From Lutibacter sp. HS1-25 (lineage in GTDB: Bacteria > Bacteroidota > Bacteroidia > Flavobacteriales > Flavobacteriaceae), in the NCBI RefSeq assembly GCF_004121075.1, contig NZ_RHLN01000006.1:1-64000 (forward strand): a stretch of DNA of 64,000 nucleotides. Reading direction: 5' to 3'. Below are positions 16,940 through 26,340 of the stretch, in pieces (position 1 is the first letter of the stretch; the number at the start of each line of letters is the position of its first letter). The position numbers were made by a program, and so were the translations under genes. The notes under the pieces are model-generated. The model had not been told where the DNA came from, ran no database searches, and was given only the letters and a program-made list of their open reading frames with translations.

Positions 16940-17872
16940 ATGAAAAAAGGAATTTTATTATGCGGCCACGGTAGCAGAACAAAATCGGGTACCGACGCTT
17001 TTAAAGGAATGGTTGATATTTTGAAAAAAAGATATGCCGATTATGAAGTCGATTACGGTTTTTTAGAATTTAACCATCCGCTGTATGAAGCTTCGGTGGA
17101 GCGAATGTATGAAAAAGGAATTAGAGAAATTTATGCATTGCCTATTATTTTATTCGCAGGTTCTCACGCAAAAAACGACATTCCGTACGAGTTAAACACA
17201 TTGCAATCGTACCATTCAGATTTAACCATAAAAATGGGTAAACATTTGGGTGTTAGTACTTTTTTATTGGATCTATCTCAAAAAATTTTGCTGGAAAAAG
17301 AACAAGAATTACCAACAATTCCAAGAAAAGAAACTGCATTAATAGTTGTTGGAAGAGGCACCACAGATCCCGATGCAAATTCAGATGTACATAAATTATG
17401 CAGTATGCTTTGGGAAGGAATGGGTTTTGGATTTGCAACTGTTGGCTATAGCGGAACTGCCTATCCAAGCGTAAAAGAATCGTTAGAATTTGTTGAAAAA
17501 CTAGGATTTAAGCGAACCTATGTGATTCCGTTTTTCTTTTTTACAGGCATTTTACTCGAACGCATTTACAAAACGGTTGAAGATTTCAATAAAAATTCAA
17601 CCAATAAATACATTTCAACAAAAGCATTTGGAAGTGACGAGTTGGTTTTAAAAGCTTTTGACGAACGTTTAGATGAAGCCATAAATGGTACAGGTAATAT
17701 GAATTGCCAAGTATGTAAATACCGTAAGCAAATTGTAGGTTTTGAACAGGAACAAGGTAAAGAGCAAATTGGACATCACTTAAATGTAAAAGGAATTTTA
17801 TTTGAAGAAGATGAAAAAGTAGGCGAGAAAAAAAGTATTTCGAAAAAAATTAAAAATATTTTGGGGATTTAA
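16940..17872 (+). CDS. cbiX: Sirohydrochlorin cobaltochelatase, long form with Fe-S motif
   Basis: The ATG at 16940 follows the cobA stop by 4 nt and puts LLCGHGSR at the very N-terminus, as in the family; the TTG-type start at 16919 is not needed. The 310-residue protein has two CbiX repeats: the first with the chelating His10 and FAGSHAKNDIP, the second starting at VVGRGTTDPD. The C-terminal extension has M254-N-C256-Q-V-C259, the MxCxxC motif known from CbiX-long enzymes that bind an Fe-S cluster. It inserts Co(II) into sirohydrochlorin, the cobalt-early route. Confidence 0.95.
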   Translation: MKKGILLCGHGSRTKSGTDAFKGMVDILKKRYADYEVDYGFLEFNHPLYEASVERMYEKGIREIYALPIILFAGSHAKNDIPYELNTLQSYHSDLTIKMGKHLGVSTFLLDLSQKILLEKEQELPTIPRKETALIVVGRGTTDPDANSDVHKLCSMLWEGMGFGFATVGYSGTAYPSVKESLEFVEKLGFKRTYVIPFFFFTGILLERIYKTVEDFNKNSTNKYISTKAFGSDELVLKAFDERLDEAINGTGNMNCQVCKYRKQIVGFEQEQGKEQIGHHLNVKGILFEEDEKVGEKKSISKKIKNILGI

Positions 17873-17892
17873 CTTCAAAAGCACAAAATAAA

Positions 17893-18597
17893 ATGAAAAA
17901 GAAAGCAATTATTTATGGCGTTTCATTAGGACCAGGTGATCCCGATTTAATTACACTCAAAGGACTCAAAATTTTACAGGAAGCTGACAAAATTTACTAT
18001 CCGGGTTCTTTGTTTAAAAGCGGTTTAAAATCAAGTTATTCGCTTAGTATTTTAGAACATTATAAATTAGATACAACCAAATTTGAAGGGTTTTATTTAG
18101 AAATGGATTTAACAAGGGTTAAAGTAAATGAATTGTACGATTTAACTTTTGAAAAAATTATTGAAGATTACAATAAAGACCTAAAAATAGCCATTGTTAG
18201 CGAAGGCGATGTAAACACTTTTAGCTCATTTTCATACTTGTTAGAAAAAATTAAAAAAGAAAATTTCAACGTAAAATTAATACCAGGAATTACATCTTTT
18301 GCATTGGCGGCTGCTGAAAATCTTGCGCCTTTATGTTTGCAAAATGAAAAGCTAATTATTTTGCCAAGAGTACAAACCGAAACAGAATTAGAGGAGGCTT
18401 TAACGCACTTTAATACCGTTGTTTTAATGAAAATTAAAACGGTTATGAATGTAATTAATAACGTGCTTTCAAAAGGAAATTATTCCATTTATTATTCTGA
18501 AAAATTAGGAACAACACATCAATTTATCACTTCTAATTTGGAAGAAATTAACAAAAGAGACATTCCGTATTTCTCTTTAATAACCATAAAAAAATGA
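17893..18597 (+). CDS. cobI: Precorrin-2 / cobalt-factor-II C20-methyltransferase
   Basis: This 234-residue SAM methyltransferase of the tetrapyrrole family has GVSLGPGDPDLITLKG at the N-terminus, VSEGDVNTFSSFSYL, and LIPGITSFALAAA. This combination, with the C20 enzyme's PGSLFKS and SEGD, marks CobI/CbiL. It adds the C20 methyl group. It overlaps the next gene by 4 nt (ATGA). Confidence 0.94.
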   Translation: MKKKAIIYGVSLGPGDPDLITLKGLKILQEADKIYYPGSLFKSGLKSSYSLSILEHYKLDTTKFEGFYLEMDLTRVKVNELYDLTFEKIIEDYNKDLKIAIVSEGDVNTFSSFSYLLEKIKKENFNVKLIPGITSFALAAAENLAPLCLQNEKLIILPRVQTETELEEALTHFNTVVLMKIKTVMNVINNVLSKGNYSIYYSEKLGTTHQFITSNLEEINKRDIPYFSLITIKK

Positions 18598-19970
18598 AAA
18601 TTACAGTAGCAGGTCTTGGACCAGGAGATAAAAATTACATGCTGCCTTTGGTAAAAAACGCGTTGGCTTTGGCTGATGTTGTTATTGGGTACGATTATTA
18701 TTTTCAATTTGGAAAAGAATTTTTTAAAAAAGACGCAGAGTTGATTTCTATGCCTTTAGGAATGGAAGAAGCACGCGCCGAAAAAGCCATTGAAAAAGCA
18801 AAAGAAAATAAATACGTTGTTGTAATTGGATCGGGCGATGCCAGTATTTACTCCATGGCAGCCATTGTTTACGAAATGGTTGCAAAACAAGATATTGAAA
18901 ACCTTGAATTGGAAACCTTGCCGGGCATTTCAGCATTTTTAGCTTCAGGAAGTAAATTAGGTGCTCCACTTGGTCACGATTTTTGTTGTATTTCATTGTC
19001 CGATTTAATGACACCTTGGAATGTTATTGAAAAAAGAATTAAAGCTGCTGCTATGGGCGATTTTGTAACCAGTTTGTACAACCCAAAAAGTATCAAGAGA
19101 CATTGGCAATTGGGTAGGTTGCAAAAAATATTTTTAGAAGAAAGAAGTGCTTCAACACCCGTTGCAATTGTAAAGCAAGTTACGCGTCCAGATGAAAACA
19201 TTAAAATTACTACGCTTGGCGAATTCAACCCTGAAGATGTAGATATGTTTAGTTTGGTTATGATTGGCAATTCGCAAACATTTCAATTTAAAAACTATTT
19301 GGTAACGCCTCGTGGTTACTTAAATAGAAAGCCACATACTGGAAAAGAAATTCAGCAAGAAAGCTTTAGAATTGTGACCAATCATATCAAAGATTTAAAG
19401 TGTAAAAATCAAGATAAATGGGCAATCACACGTGTAATTCACACAACAGGTGTTTTAGACGATCATCAGTTTTATAAATCTACTGAAAATGCAATTTCAA
19501 ACGTACATAATTTCCTTAAAAACGGTGGTGAAATTATTACCGATGTTACCATGGTAAAAGCTGGTATTACCAAGGCTTTTAGTGCACAATTTGGTACAAA
19601 TATTCATTGTTATTTAAACGATGAAGATGTACAGGAATTAGCCATAAAAGAAAACATTACACGTTCTCAGGCAGGAATTAGAAAAGCCATTGAATTGCAT
19701 CCAAACGCCTTGTACGTAGTTGGAAATGCACCAACGGCTTTGATGGAAATTACAGATGAACTTAGAAATAATACCCATTTTAAACCTGCTTGCGTAATTG
19801 GAGCGCCCGTAGGTTTTGTAAATGTAATTGAATCTAAAGAGCAATTGTCACAGGTAAAAAATACCGATTGGGTACTTATTGAAGGAAACAGAGGTGGTAG
19901 CAATGTGGCGGCAGCAATTGTAAATGCGGCTTATACTTTAGAAGAGGCTTCAACTTATTTTGAAGTTTAA
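18594..19970 (+). CDS. cobJ-cobH: Fusion: precorrin-3B C17-methyltransferase + precorrin-8X methylmutase
   Basis: This is a 458-residue bifunctional protein. Residues 1 to about 240 are CobJ/CbiH (AGLGPGDKNYMLPLV, IGSGDASIYSMAA, TLPGISAFLASGS, VTSLYNPKS), which methylates C17 with ring contraction. Residues about 250-458 are CobH/CbiC (RVIHTTGVLDD with the catalytic His, DVTMVKAGI, YVVGNAPTAL, GAPVGFVNVIESKE, GNRGGSNVAAAIVNAA). This half moves a methyl group from C11 to C12, giving hydrogenobyrinic or cobyrinic acid. The two steps are not consecutive, so fusion probably ensures equal dosage rather than channelling. Confidence 0.95.
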   Translation: MKITVAGLGPGDKNYMLPLVKNALALADVVIGYDYYFQFGKEFFKKDAELISMPLGMEEARAEKAIEKAKENKYVVVIGSGDASIYSMAAIVYEMVAKQDIENLELETLPGISAFLASGSKLGAPLGHDFCCISLSDLMTPWNVIEKRIKAAAMGDFVTSLYNPKSIKRHWQLGRLQKIFLEERSASTPVAIVKQVTRPDENIKITTLGEFNPEDVDMFSLVMIGNSQTFQFKNYLVTPRGYLNRKPHTGKEIQQESFRIVTNHIKDLKCKNQDKWAITRVIHTTGVLDDHQFYKSTENAISNVHNFLKNGGEIITDVTMVKAGITKAFSAQFGTNIHCYLNDEDVQELAIKENITRSQAGIRKAIELHPNALYVVGNAPTALMEITDELRNNTHFKPACVIGAPVGFVNVIESKEQLSQVKNTDWVLIEGNRGGSNVAAAIVNAAYTLEEASTYFEV

Positions 19971-19973
19971 ACA

Positions 19974-20612
19974 ATGGATAAATTTACTTCAAAAGACATC
20001 GCAACCTTAGAAAACATCATTCTTTCCAGAAGAGATGTTCGTGGTAATAGATTTATTGATAAAGATATTTCAGAAGAAGATCTTGAAAAAATATTGTTTG
20101 CAGGTATTAATGCGCCTTCTGTTGGATTTTCACAACCTTGGGAATTTGTGGTAGTAAAAGATACTGCCATTCGAACTAAAATTAAGCAAAGTTTTATTGA
20201 AGAAAATGATAAAGCGGCTAAATTATTTGAAGGTAAAAAAGGTGATGCTTACACCCTATTGAAATTAGAAGGCATTTCAGAAGCTGCTTTAAATATCGCT
20301 GTATTCTACAAACCAGAAGCGCATCCAGTTTTAGGACAAACGTCTATGAAAGAGGCTGGTGTTTTTAGCGTGGTTTGTGCCATTCAAAATATGTGGTTAA
20401 TGGCAAGAGCTTTGGGTGTTGGACTTGGTTGGGTTAGTATTTTGGACCCTAACAAAGTGAAAAGCATTTTAAATGCACCAGGCAACCGACAATTAATTGG
20501 CTATTTGTGTTTAGGACACGTAGATTTTTTTTATGAAAATCCTGAGTTGGAGAAATTAAAATGGGAAAAAAGAAAAACCATTGAAGAAGTTTTAATTTAC
20601 AATCACTATTAA
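19974..20612 (+). CDS. bluB: 5,6-Dimethylbenzimidazole synthase
   Basis: This 212-residue flavoprotein of the nitroreductase fold has SRRDVRGNRF near the N-terminus, NAPSVGFSQPWEFV, and the C-terminal GVGLGWVSILDP. These match BluB, which uses oxygen to break FMNH2 into the lower ligand of B12. It starts 3 nt after the cobJ-cobH fusion. Its presence shows the organism makes true cobalamin and meets oxygen, although the corrin genes are of the cobalt-early type. Confidence 0.95.
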   Translation: MDKFTSKDIATLENIILSRRDVRGNRFIDKDISEEDLEKILFAGINAPSVGFSQPWEFVVVKDTAIRTKIKQSFIEENDKAAKLFEGKKGDAYTLLKLEGISEAALNIAVFYKPEAHPVLGQTSMKEAGVFSVVCAIQNMWLMARALGVGLGWVSILDPNKVKSILNAPGNRQLIGYLCLGHVDFFYENPELEKLKWEKRKTIEEVLIYNHY

Positions 20613-20614
20613 CA

Positions 20615-21811
20615 ATGAGTCAAAGACAACAAATCGAATTTTATTTGGTGGGAATTGGCAATCATTCCACACCAATTATAAATGATGAAGTTTTGTTATT
20701 CATACAAAATACCAAGGTTTTTTCTGGCGGAAAAAGACATTACGAATTGGTAAAATCCATGTTACCTGTAAACCATATTTGGATTGAAATTTCTGGACGT
20801 ATGGATATGGTTCTTCAAAAGTATGGTGAAACTAAAAAGCCAATTGTAATATTTGCTTCCGGTGACCCTTTCTTTTACGGTTTTGGAAACACATTAAAAC
20901 GCTATATGCCAGATGCTAAAATGGAATCTTTCCCGTATTTCAACAGTATTCAGCGTTTGTGTCAAAAAACAAAAACAGATTATAGTTTGTTGCGATCGGT
21001 TTCTGTTCACGGCAGAGATTGGGCTGCATTGAATCAGGCTTTAATAAACCAAGAACCTTTGATTGGAGTTTTAACCGATAACAAAAAAACACCCGCAGCC
21101 ATTGCAGCACGTTTGTTAAAATATGGTTTTGACAATTATCAAATTACAGTTGGTGAAGAACTTGATGGCGATAATGAGCAAATTAACACCTACAATTTAT
21201 CGGAGTGTAAATGGTTAAAACACCAAGATCTAAACTGTGTTTTGTTACAAAGAAAGTTTGTTAAAAATAGTGCTTTTGGAATTTCTGATGATGAATTTAT
21301 TCCACTTCCAAACAGGGCAAATATGATTACCAAAATGCCTATTCGATTAAGTACTTTAAACGCTTTGCAATTAAAAAATACGGCTGTTTTTTGGGATATT
21401 GGGGCGTGTACAGGTTCTGTAGCTATTGAAGCAAAAAAACAATTTCCGCATTTAAACATTACCGCTTTTGAAAAAAGAGAGGAATGCGGCGCCATTATTC
21501 AACAAAATAAAGAGCGTTTTTCAACCCCGGGAATTAACGTGGTTATAGATGATTTTTTTAATTTAAACTTAACTGATTTCCCAACGCCAGATGTTGTTTT
21601 TATTGGTGGTCACGGAAATAGATTGAAAGAAATGATTCACACTATCTACCAGTTAAATCCTTCAACAAGATTTGTAACAAACGCCGTAAAAGAAACCACG
21701 AGTTCAACTTTTATAAATGAGTTAACAAAACTTAATTACACTGTAAATAGTACCAATATTCAGGTAAACGAACACAATAAAATTACAATTCACGCTGCTG
21801 TGAAAAATTAG
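20615..21811 (+). CDS. cobL: Precorrin-6Y C5,15-methyltransferase (decarboxylating), CbiE-CbiT
   Basis: This 398-residue protein has an N-terminal CbiE methyltransferase (VGIGNHSTPI, VIFASGDPFFYGFGNTL, FPYFNSIQRLC) and a C-terminal CbiT domain from about residue 220. The CbiT SAM site is WDIGACTGSVAIEA near residue 260. The enzyme methylates C5 and C15 and decarboxylates the C12 acetate side chain. The start lies 2 nt after bluB. Confidence 0.95.
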   Translation: MSQRQQIEFYLVGIGNHSTPIINDEVLLFIQNTKVFSGGKRHYELVKSMLPVNHIWIEISGRMDMVLQKYGETKKPIVIFASGDPFFYGFGNTLKRYMPDAKMESFPYFNSIQRLCQKTKTDYSLLRSVSVHGRDWAALNQALINQEPLIGVLTDNKKTPAAIAARLLKYGFDNYQITVGEELDGDNEQINTYNLSECKWLKHQDLNCVLLQRKFVKNSAFGISDDEFIPLPNRANMITKMPIRLSTLNALQLKNTAVFWDIGACTGSVAIEAKKQFPHLNITAFEKREECGAIIQQNKERFSTPGINVVIDDFFNLNLTDFPTPDVVFIGGHGNRLKEMIHTIYQLNPSTRFVTNAVKETTSSTFINELTKLNYTVNSTNIQVNEHNKITIHAAVKN

Positions 21812-21816
21812 ATAAC

Positions 21817-23658
21817 ATGAAAAAAATAAGCATTATAGCAATAACGGATAAAGGGATTGAACAAGCCTTAGTTTTACAAAAACAATTTCCAAAATCATTG
21901 ATCATTACAACCCGAAAATCGGACAACGAAAATGTATCAGTCGTTGGTTCAATTTCAGATTATTTGGCAGACAATTTTTCAAAAATTGATGGCATTTGTT
22001 TTATCAGCGCCTTAGGAATTTGTGTGCGCACAATTGCACCATTTTTAAATGATAAGTACAAAGATCCAGCAGTTATTTGTGTGGATGAATTGGGCTTAAA
22101 TGTGCAGTCGGTAATAAGCGGACATACGGGTGGAGCGAACGATTTTGCACTAAAAGTAGCTCAATTATTAGGTGGAAACCCAATTATTTCAACATCAAGT
22201 GATGTACAACAAATTTGGGGGTTGGATACGCTTGGAAAACAATTTAATTGGAAAACGGAAAGCTCTTCAACTTTAAACGAACTAATGGCATTGTTTGTAA
22301 ACAACAAGCCTACTGCTTTATTGTTAGCTGTAAAAGATGCTGGAACTGAGTTTTTAGAAAAAAGTGTTCCTGATTTTGTAACCGTATTTTACAACGAAAA
22401 TGAGATTGATTTTTCGCAATTTGAATTGTTGATTGCAGTTACTTACAAAACAATTTCAACTGCAATTCCTGTGTTGTATTATGTACCTAAAGTATTATCT
22501 GTTGGTTCTGGTTGTTCAAAAAGCTTGGATGAACGTTTATTTGATGCAACTTTTAAAGCAAAATTTGAAGCAACAGGATTGCTATTTTCAGCCATTGAAA
22601 AATTAGGATCTATTGATATAAAAGGACAACAAAGTGCTTATTTAGATTGGAGTAAAAACAACAACATTCCTTTTAAAACTTTTACTTCAAAAGAAATTGA
22701 TACCGTAAATGTGCCAAATCCAAGTGCTATGGTACAGCAAAAAATTGGTGTTGATGGTGTTTCAGAATCTACTGCTATGTTACTTTCAAATACCAAAACA
22801 TTATTGGTTGAAAAACAAAAAATTATTCTTGAAAACAACGAGAAATTCACTTTTGCAGTTGCGTTGAATTCAAAAGTAGAACGCAAAGCACAAATAGCCA
22901 TTATTGGAGCTGGCCCTGGTGATGAAGAATTGATTACGGTTAAAGGAAAACAATACTTAGAAAAAGCCGATTGTGTGTTGTATGCAGGGAGTTTAATTCC
23001 TGAAGAAATGACCAATTGGTGTAAAAAAGGTGCTGTGGTTCGTAATTCGGCCACTATGACTTTAGAAGAGCAAGTTGCGTTAATGCAAGAACATTATTTA
23101 AAAGGAAACTCCATTGTGCGTTTACAATGTGGTGATCCTTCTATTTATGGAGCTATTCAAGAGCAAATGACCATTTTTGATGAGTTGGGAATGGATTATT
23201 TTATTGTTCCGGGCATCTCTTCATTTAGCGCAGCTGCGGCAGCATTGAAATCGGAGTTTACAATTCCTGAAGTGGTACAATCCATTATTTTAACGCGCGG
23301 AGAAGGTAAAACACCCTTACCTGCAACTGAAAAATTGGTTGAAATGGCAAAACACAAAGCAACCATGTGTTTGTTTTTAAGTGTTGGAATTGCTGAAAAA
23401 GTTCAAAATCAATTATTAGAACATTATGATGCTACAACACCAGTTGCTGTAATGTACAGATTGACTTGGAAAGACGAAGAAATTTACCAAGGAAAATTAG
23501 AGAATTTAGCTCAAATAGTAAAGGATAGTAAAAAATCGAGAACTGTTTTAATTATTGTAGGTGAAGCTATTGGAGCACGAAAAAACAGATCGCAATTGTA
23601 CAGTCCGGAGTGGAAACACATTTTTAGAACGAATAAGAAATTTGTTTTAAGTGAGTAG
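21817..23658 (+). CDS. cbiG-cobM: Fusion: CbiG + precorrin-4 C11-methyltransferase
   Basis: This is a 613-residue bifunctional protein. Residues 1 to about 345 match CbiG (FISALGICVRTIAPFL, ICVDELGLNVQSVISGHTGGAN, VGSGCSK), which opens the delta-lactone and releases acetaldehyde in the cobalt-early route. Residues about 355-613 match CobM/CbiF (IIGAGPGDEELITVKG, YAGSLIPEEM, RLQCGDPSIYGAIQEQ, IVPGISSFSAAAAAL), the C11 methyltransferase. The two reactions are neighbours in the pathway. CbiG identifies the pathway as the anaerobic-type branch, since no CobG or CobZ is present. Confidence 0.95.
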   Translation: MKKISIIAITDKGIEQALVLQKQFPKSLIITTRKSDNENVSVVGSISDYLADNFSKIDGICFISALGICVRTIAPFLNDKYKDPAVICVDELGLNVQSVISGHTGGANDFALKVAQLLGGNPIISTSSDVQQIWGLDTLGKQFNWKTESSSTLNELMALFVNNKPTALLLAVKDAGTEFLEKSVPDFVTVFYNENEIDFSQFELLIAVTYKTISTAIPVLYYVPKVLSVGSGCSKSLDERLFDATFKAKFEATGLLFSAIEKLGSIDIKGQQSAYLDWSKNNNIPFKTFTSKEIDTVNVPNPSAMVQQKIGVDGVSESTAMLLSNTKTLLVEKQKIILENNEKFTFAVALNSKVERKAQIAIIGAGPGDEELITVKGKQYLEKADCVLYAGSLIPEEMTNWCKKGAVVRNSATMTLEEQVALMQEHYLKGNSIVRLQCGDPSIYGAIQEQMTIFDELGMDYFIVPGISSFSAAAAALKSEFTIPEVVQSIILTRGEGKTPLPATEKLVEMAKHKATMCLFLSVGIAEKVQNQLLEHYDATTPVAVMYRLTWKDEEIYQGKLENLAQIVKDSKKSRTVLIIVGEAIGARKNRSQLYSPEWKHIFRTNKKFVLSE

Positions 23659-23671
23659 ATAGAGAAGAGAG

Positions 23672-23750
23672 AAACACTTCGACAAGCTCAGTGTGACAAT
23701 TTTGGAAGAGAGAAAGAAACGCAATTCAACAAGCTCAGTGTGACAATTTA
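23672..23750. repeat. Pair of direct repeats inside the cobalamin operon
   Basis: An identical 20-nt unit (AAGCTCAGTGTGACAATTT with a preceding C) occurs at 23683-23702 and 23730-23749. Each copy is preceded by a purine-rich GAAGAGAGAAA-type stretch. In the first copy ACACT (23674-23678) pairs with AGTGT (23690-23694). Elements with the core CTTCGACAAGCTCAGTGTGACA are typical dispersed intergenic repeats of flavobacteria. Confidence 0.75.
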
Positions 23751-23774
23751 GATAAATAAAAAAAAACGATTGAC

Positions 23775-24536
23775 ATGATATTGGTTTTTGGAGGAACAAC
23801 AGAAGGTAAACAAGCAATTGAGGTGTTAGAAGCACTTCAATTGTCGTATATCTATTCCACAAAAACAGCCATAAATGTTGAATTAGGTAAAAATGGTTTA
23901 TATCGTTTTGGCGCTTTTTCTGTTGAAGATTTAACTCAATTTATTTCAGAAAAAAAGATAACAAGCATTGTTCACGCAGCACATCCTTTTGCTGAAGAAT
24001 TACATAAAACAATTGATGCGGCAGTCAAAAAAAGTCAAATTTCAGTTTATAGATTGCAAAGGGCATATCCTGAGCGATTACAAAATACAATGATTTATTA
24101 TGTAAATGATTATGATGATGCATTGAATTTATTGAATGAAAAATTTACTGGAAAAACTTTATTGGGATTAACAGGAGTGCAAACAATTGAGAAGTTTGAA
24201 AGTTTTTGGAAAAACAATGAGAGCTATTTTAGAATTTTAGACCGAGAATCTTCAAAAGAGATTGCCTTCAAATGTAATTTTCCTGAAAATCAATTGATTT
24301 TGGGTTATCCAAATACAACAATTGAAGCTGAAATAGCACTTTTTCAACAAAAAAAAATTGAAGTGGTTATTACCAAAGAAAGTGGAAATAGCGGTGCATT
24401 GTCTGTGAAGATTGATGCAGCAAAACAACTGAATATTCCAATTATCATCATCAAAAAACCGTTATTACCAGCTTCTTTTCAATTGGTAAATAACAACTAT
24501 GAATTGTCTCATCTTCTTAAAAATAAGTCAGAATAA
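23775..24536 (+). CDS. cobK: Precorrin-6A / cobalt-precorrin-6A reductase
   Basis: This 253-residue protein opens with ILVFGGTTEGKQAIE, the Rossmann start of CobK/CbiJ, followed by IVHAAHPFAEEL, LLGLTGVQTIEKF, and the C-terminal VITKESGNSGALSVKIDAA. It reduces the C18-C19 double bond with a nicotinamide cofactor. It lies 116 nt after cbiG-cobM, behind the repeat pair, and its stop overlaps the cbiD start (TAATG). Confidence 0.94.
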   Translation: MILVFGGTTEGKQAIEVLEALQLSYIYSTKTAINVELGKNGLYRFGAFSVEDLTQFISEKKITSIVHAAHPFAEELHKTIDAAVKKSQISVYRLQRAYPERLQNTMIYYVNDYDDALNLLNEKFTGKTLLGLTGVQTIEKFESFWKNNESYFRILDRESSKEIAFKCNFPENQLILGYPNTTIEAEIALFQQKKIEVVITKESGNSGALSVKIDAAKQLNIPIIIIKKPLLPASFQLVNNNYELSHLLKNKSE

Positions 24537-25627
24537 TGGGATTGGTAAAAGTACCTAACGGACCTTTAAAAGATGGTTTTACAACCGGAACTTCTGCTAC
24601 GGCAGCTGTTAAAGCAGCGTTGGTTTCTATTATTCAACAAAAAAAACAAACGAAAGTCAACGTTCATTTACCCATTGATAAAATATTGGAAATACCCATT
24701 TACACCAATCAATTTACAAGCAATTGGGCAAAATGCAGTGTTATAAAAGATGCTGGTGACGATCCTGACGTTACAAATGGCGCTGAAGTTGGCTGTGAAA
24801 TTCAGCTAACAGAAAGCAAAGAAATTATGTTTATTGGTGGTGAAGGTGTTGGTACAGTTACATTGCCAGGTTTACAATTGGCAGTGGGCGAACCTGCGAT
24901 CAATCCTGTTCCAAGAAAAATGATGACAAGCGCTGTTCAAAAGTTGCTACACGACTTTCAATTAGAATGTGGTTTGGTGATTTCAATTTTTGTAACCAAC
25001 GGAAAAATATTGGCAAAACGCACCTTAAATGAACGTGTCGGAATTTTAAACGGTTTATCCATTTTAGGCACATCGGGCATTGTAAAACCTTATTCATCTT
25101 CATCCTATATTGCAAGTATTGAGCAAGGAATTGATGTTGCTGTGGCAAATGGCATTGATGAAGTGGTTATTAATTCGGGAGCGAGAAGTGAAAAATATTT
25201 ACGGCAATTGTTCCCAAATTTAAAGGAGCAATCTTTTATTCATTTTGGAAACTGGATTGGAGAAACTTTGCAAAAAATAAGCACTTCAAAAATAAAAAAA
25301 GTAACCATAGGCATTATGCTTGGGAAAGCGGTGAAATTGGCTTACGGAAAAACCGATACGCACAGTTGTATTTCGAGTTGGAACAAAGAATTTATTGTGA
25401 GTATTGCTAAACAATGTGGCTATGATACTGAAATAAGCGAGCAAATTTTAGACTTGAATATGGCCGGAAGATTAACAGAGATTTTCCCATTCAATAGTGA
25501 TGAAAAGTTTTATCAAAAGTTATTGGAAGCGTGTTATTTCCAAAGTAAAGAGATTATTAATAACGCAACGCTAGATATGTACTTGATTGGTATGAATGGT
25601 GCGTTTATTAAATATAAAAAAATATGA
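24536..25627 (+). CDS. cbiD: Cobalt-precorrin-5B C1-methyltransferase
   Basis: This 363-residue protein has the CbiD opening KDGFTTGTSATAAVKAAL, followed by VIKDAGDDPDVTNG, GGEGVGTVTLPGL and NPVPRKMM, and later GIMLGKAVKLAYG with HS. CbiD adds the C1 methyl group in the cobalt-early route; CobF does this in the late route and is absent here. It overlaps its neighbours by 1 nt (cobK) and 4 nt (transporter gene). Confidence 0.96.
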   Translation: MGLVKVPNGPLKDGFTTGTSATAAVKAALVSIIQQKKQTKVNVHLPIDKILEIPIYTNQFTSNWAKCSVIKDAGDDPDVTNGAEVGCEIQLTESKEIMFIGGEGVGTVTLPGLQLAVGEPAINPVPRKMMTSAVQKLLHDFQLECGLVISIFVTNGKILAKRTLNERVGILNGLSILGTSGIVKPYSSSSYIASIEQGIDVAVANGIDEVVINSGARSEKYLRQLFPNLKEQSFIHFGNWIGETLQKISTSKIKKVTIGIMLGKAVKLAYGKTDTHSCISSWNKEFIVSIAKQCGYDTEISEQILDLNMAGRLTEIFPFNSDEKFYQKLLEACYFQSKEIINNATLDMYLIGMNGAFIKYKKI

Positions 25628-26340
25628 GTATAGTTAGTTTAGTCAGGCCTTTAATGGCGGGCGTTTTACATTCCTTTGAACCTGATCACGTTACGGCAAT
25701 TTCAGTATTAGCCACTGAAAATGCCATAAAAAAGGAAAAAACATCTTTTAAAATGGTTATAAAAGCATCGCAATGGGCTTTGGGTCATTCGTTGACTTTA
25801 TTGCTTTTTGGTGTTGTAGCATTGCTATTTAAATCGTCTTTAAGTCTTTTTGTTCACGGAATTTCTTATTGGGCAGAAGTTTCTGTGGGACCTATTATGA
25901 TTTGGTTAGGCGTTACTGCAATCAAACGAAATCATAAAATAAAAGAGATGATTCAAAAACATAAAGAAATTGAAGAACACGATCATTTAGATTCAAATTT
26001 AATTCATTTACACGGTAAAGGTGGCGAAGAAATAGCCATGAACCCAATGAACAAATCGTTTTGGGTGGGAATGTTGCACGGTTTGGCAGGTACTGGTGGC
26101 GCTTTAACCTCAGCATTGGTAATTAGTGCCGCAACTATTGGCGATGCTCTCATTGTTTTATTGGTTGAATGTGTGGGAATTATTATTGCAATGGGTATTT
26201 ATAGTTATTCACTTATTTCTGTTATGAGTCGTTTTATTGAAAAAAACTTGTCCATTTTTAAATGGATGAATGGTATCGCTGGTTTGGCTTCAATTTTTAT
26301 TGGTACCTACTGGATTTATAATACAATTTCAGCATTATGA
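25624..26340 (+). CDS. Nickel/cobalt transporter-like membrane protein (UreH/NiCoT-type)
   Basis: This 238-residue protein has about six membrane helices. It carries the signature H16-x4-D21-H22 (HSFEPDH) in the first helix, the metal-binding motif of NiCoT transporters, and GHSLTLLLFG later. A His/Asp-rich cytosolic loop (HKEIEEHDHLDS, IHLHGKGG) sits near the middle. The second half has a matching GMLHGLAGTGGALTSAL. It is probably a cobalt permease feeding the chelatases, alongside CbiMNQO. Direction of transport is not shown by the sequence. ATGA overlaps occur at both ends. Confidence 0.8.
   Translation: MSIVSLVRPLMAGVLHSFEPDHVTAISVLATENAIKKEKTSFKMVIKASQWALGHSLTLLLFGVVALLFKSSLSLFVHGISYWAEVSVGPIMIWLGVTAIKRNHKIKEMIQKHKEIEEHDHLDSNLIHLHGKGGEEIAMNPMNKSFWVGMLHGLAGTGGALTSALVISAATIGDALIVLLVECVGIIIAMGIYSYSLISVMSRFIEKNLSIFKWMNGIAGLASIFIGTYWIYNTISAL

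Noticed and set aside
22638-23054. 138-residue - strand ORF inside cbiG-cobM
   Set aside because: It lies wholly inside a well-supported gene, opposite strand, with no family features; it is a codon-use shadow.
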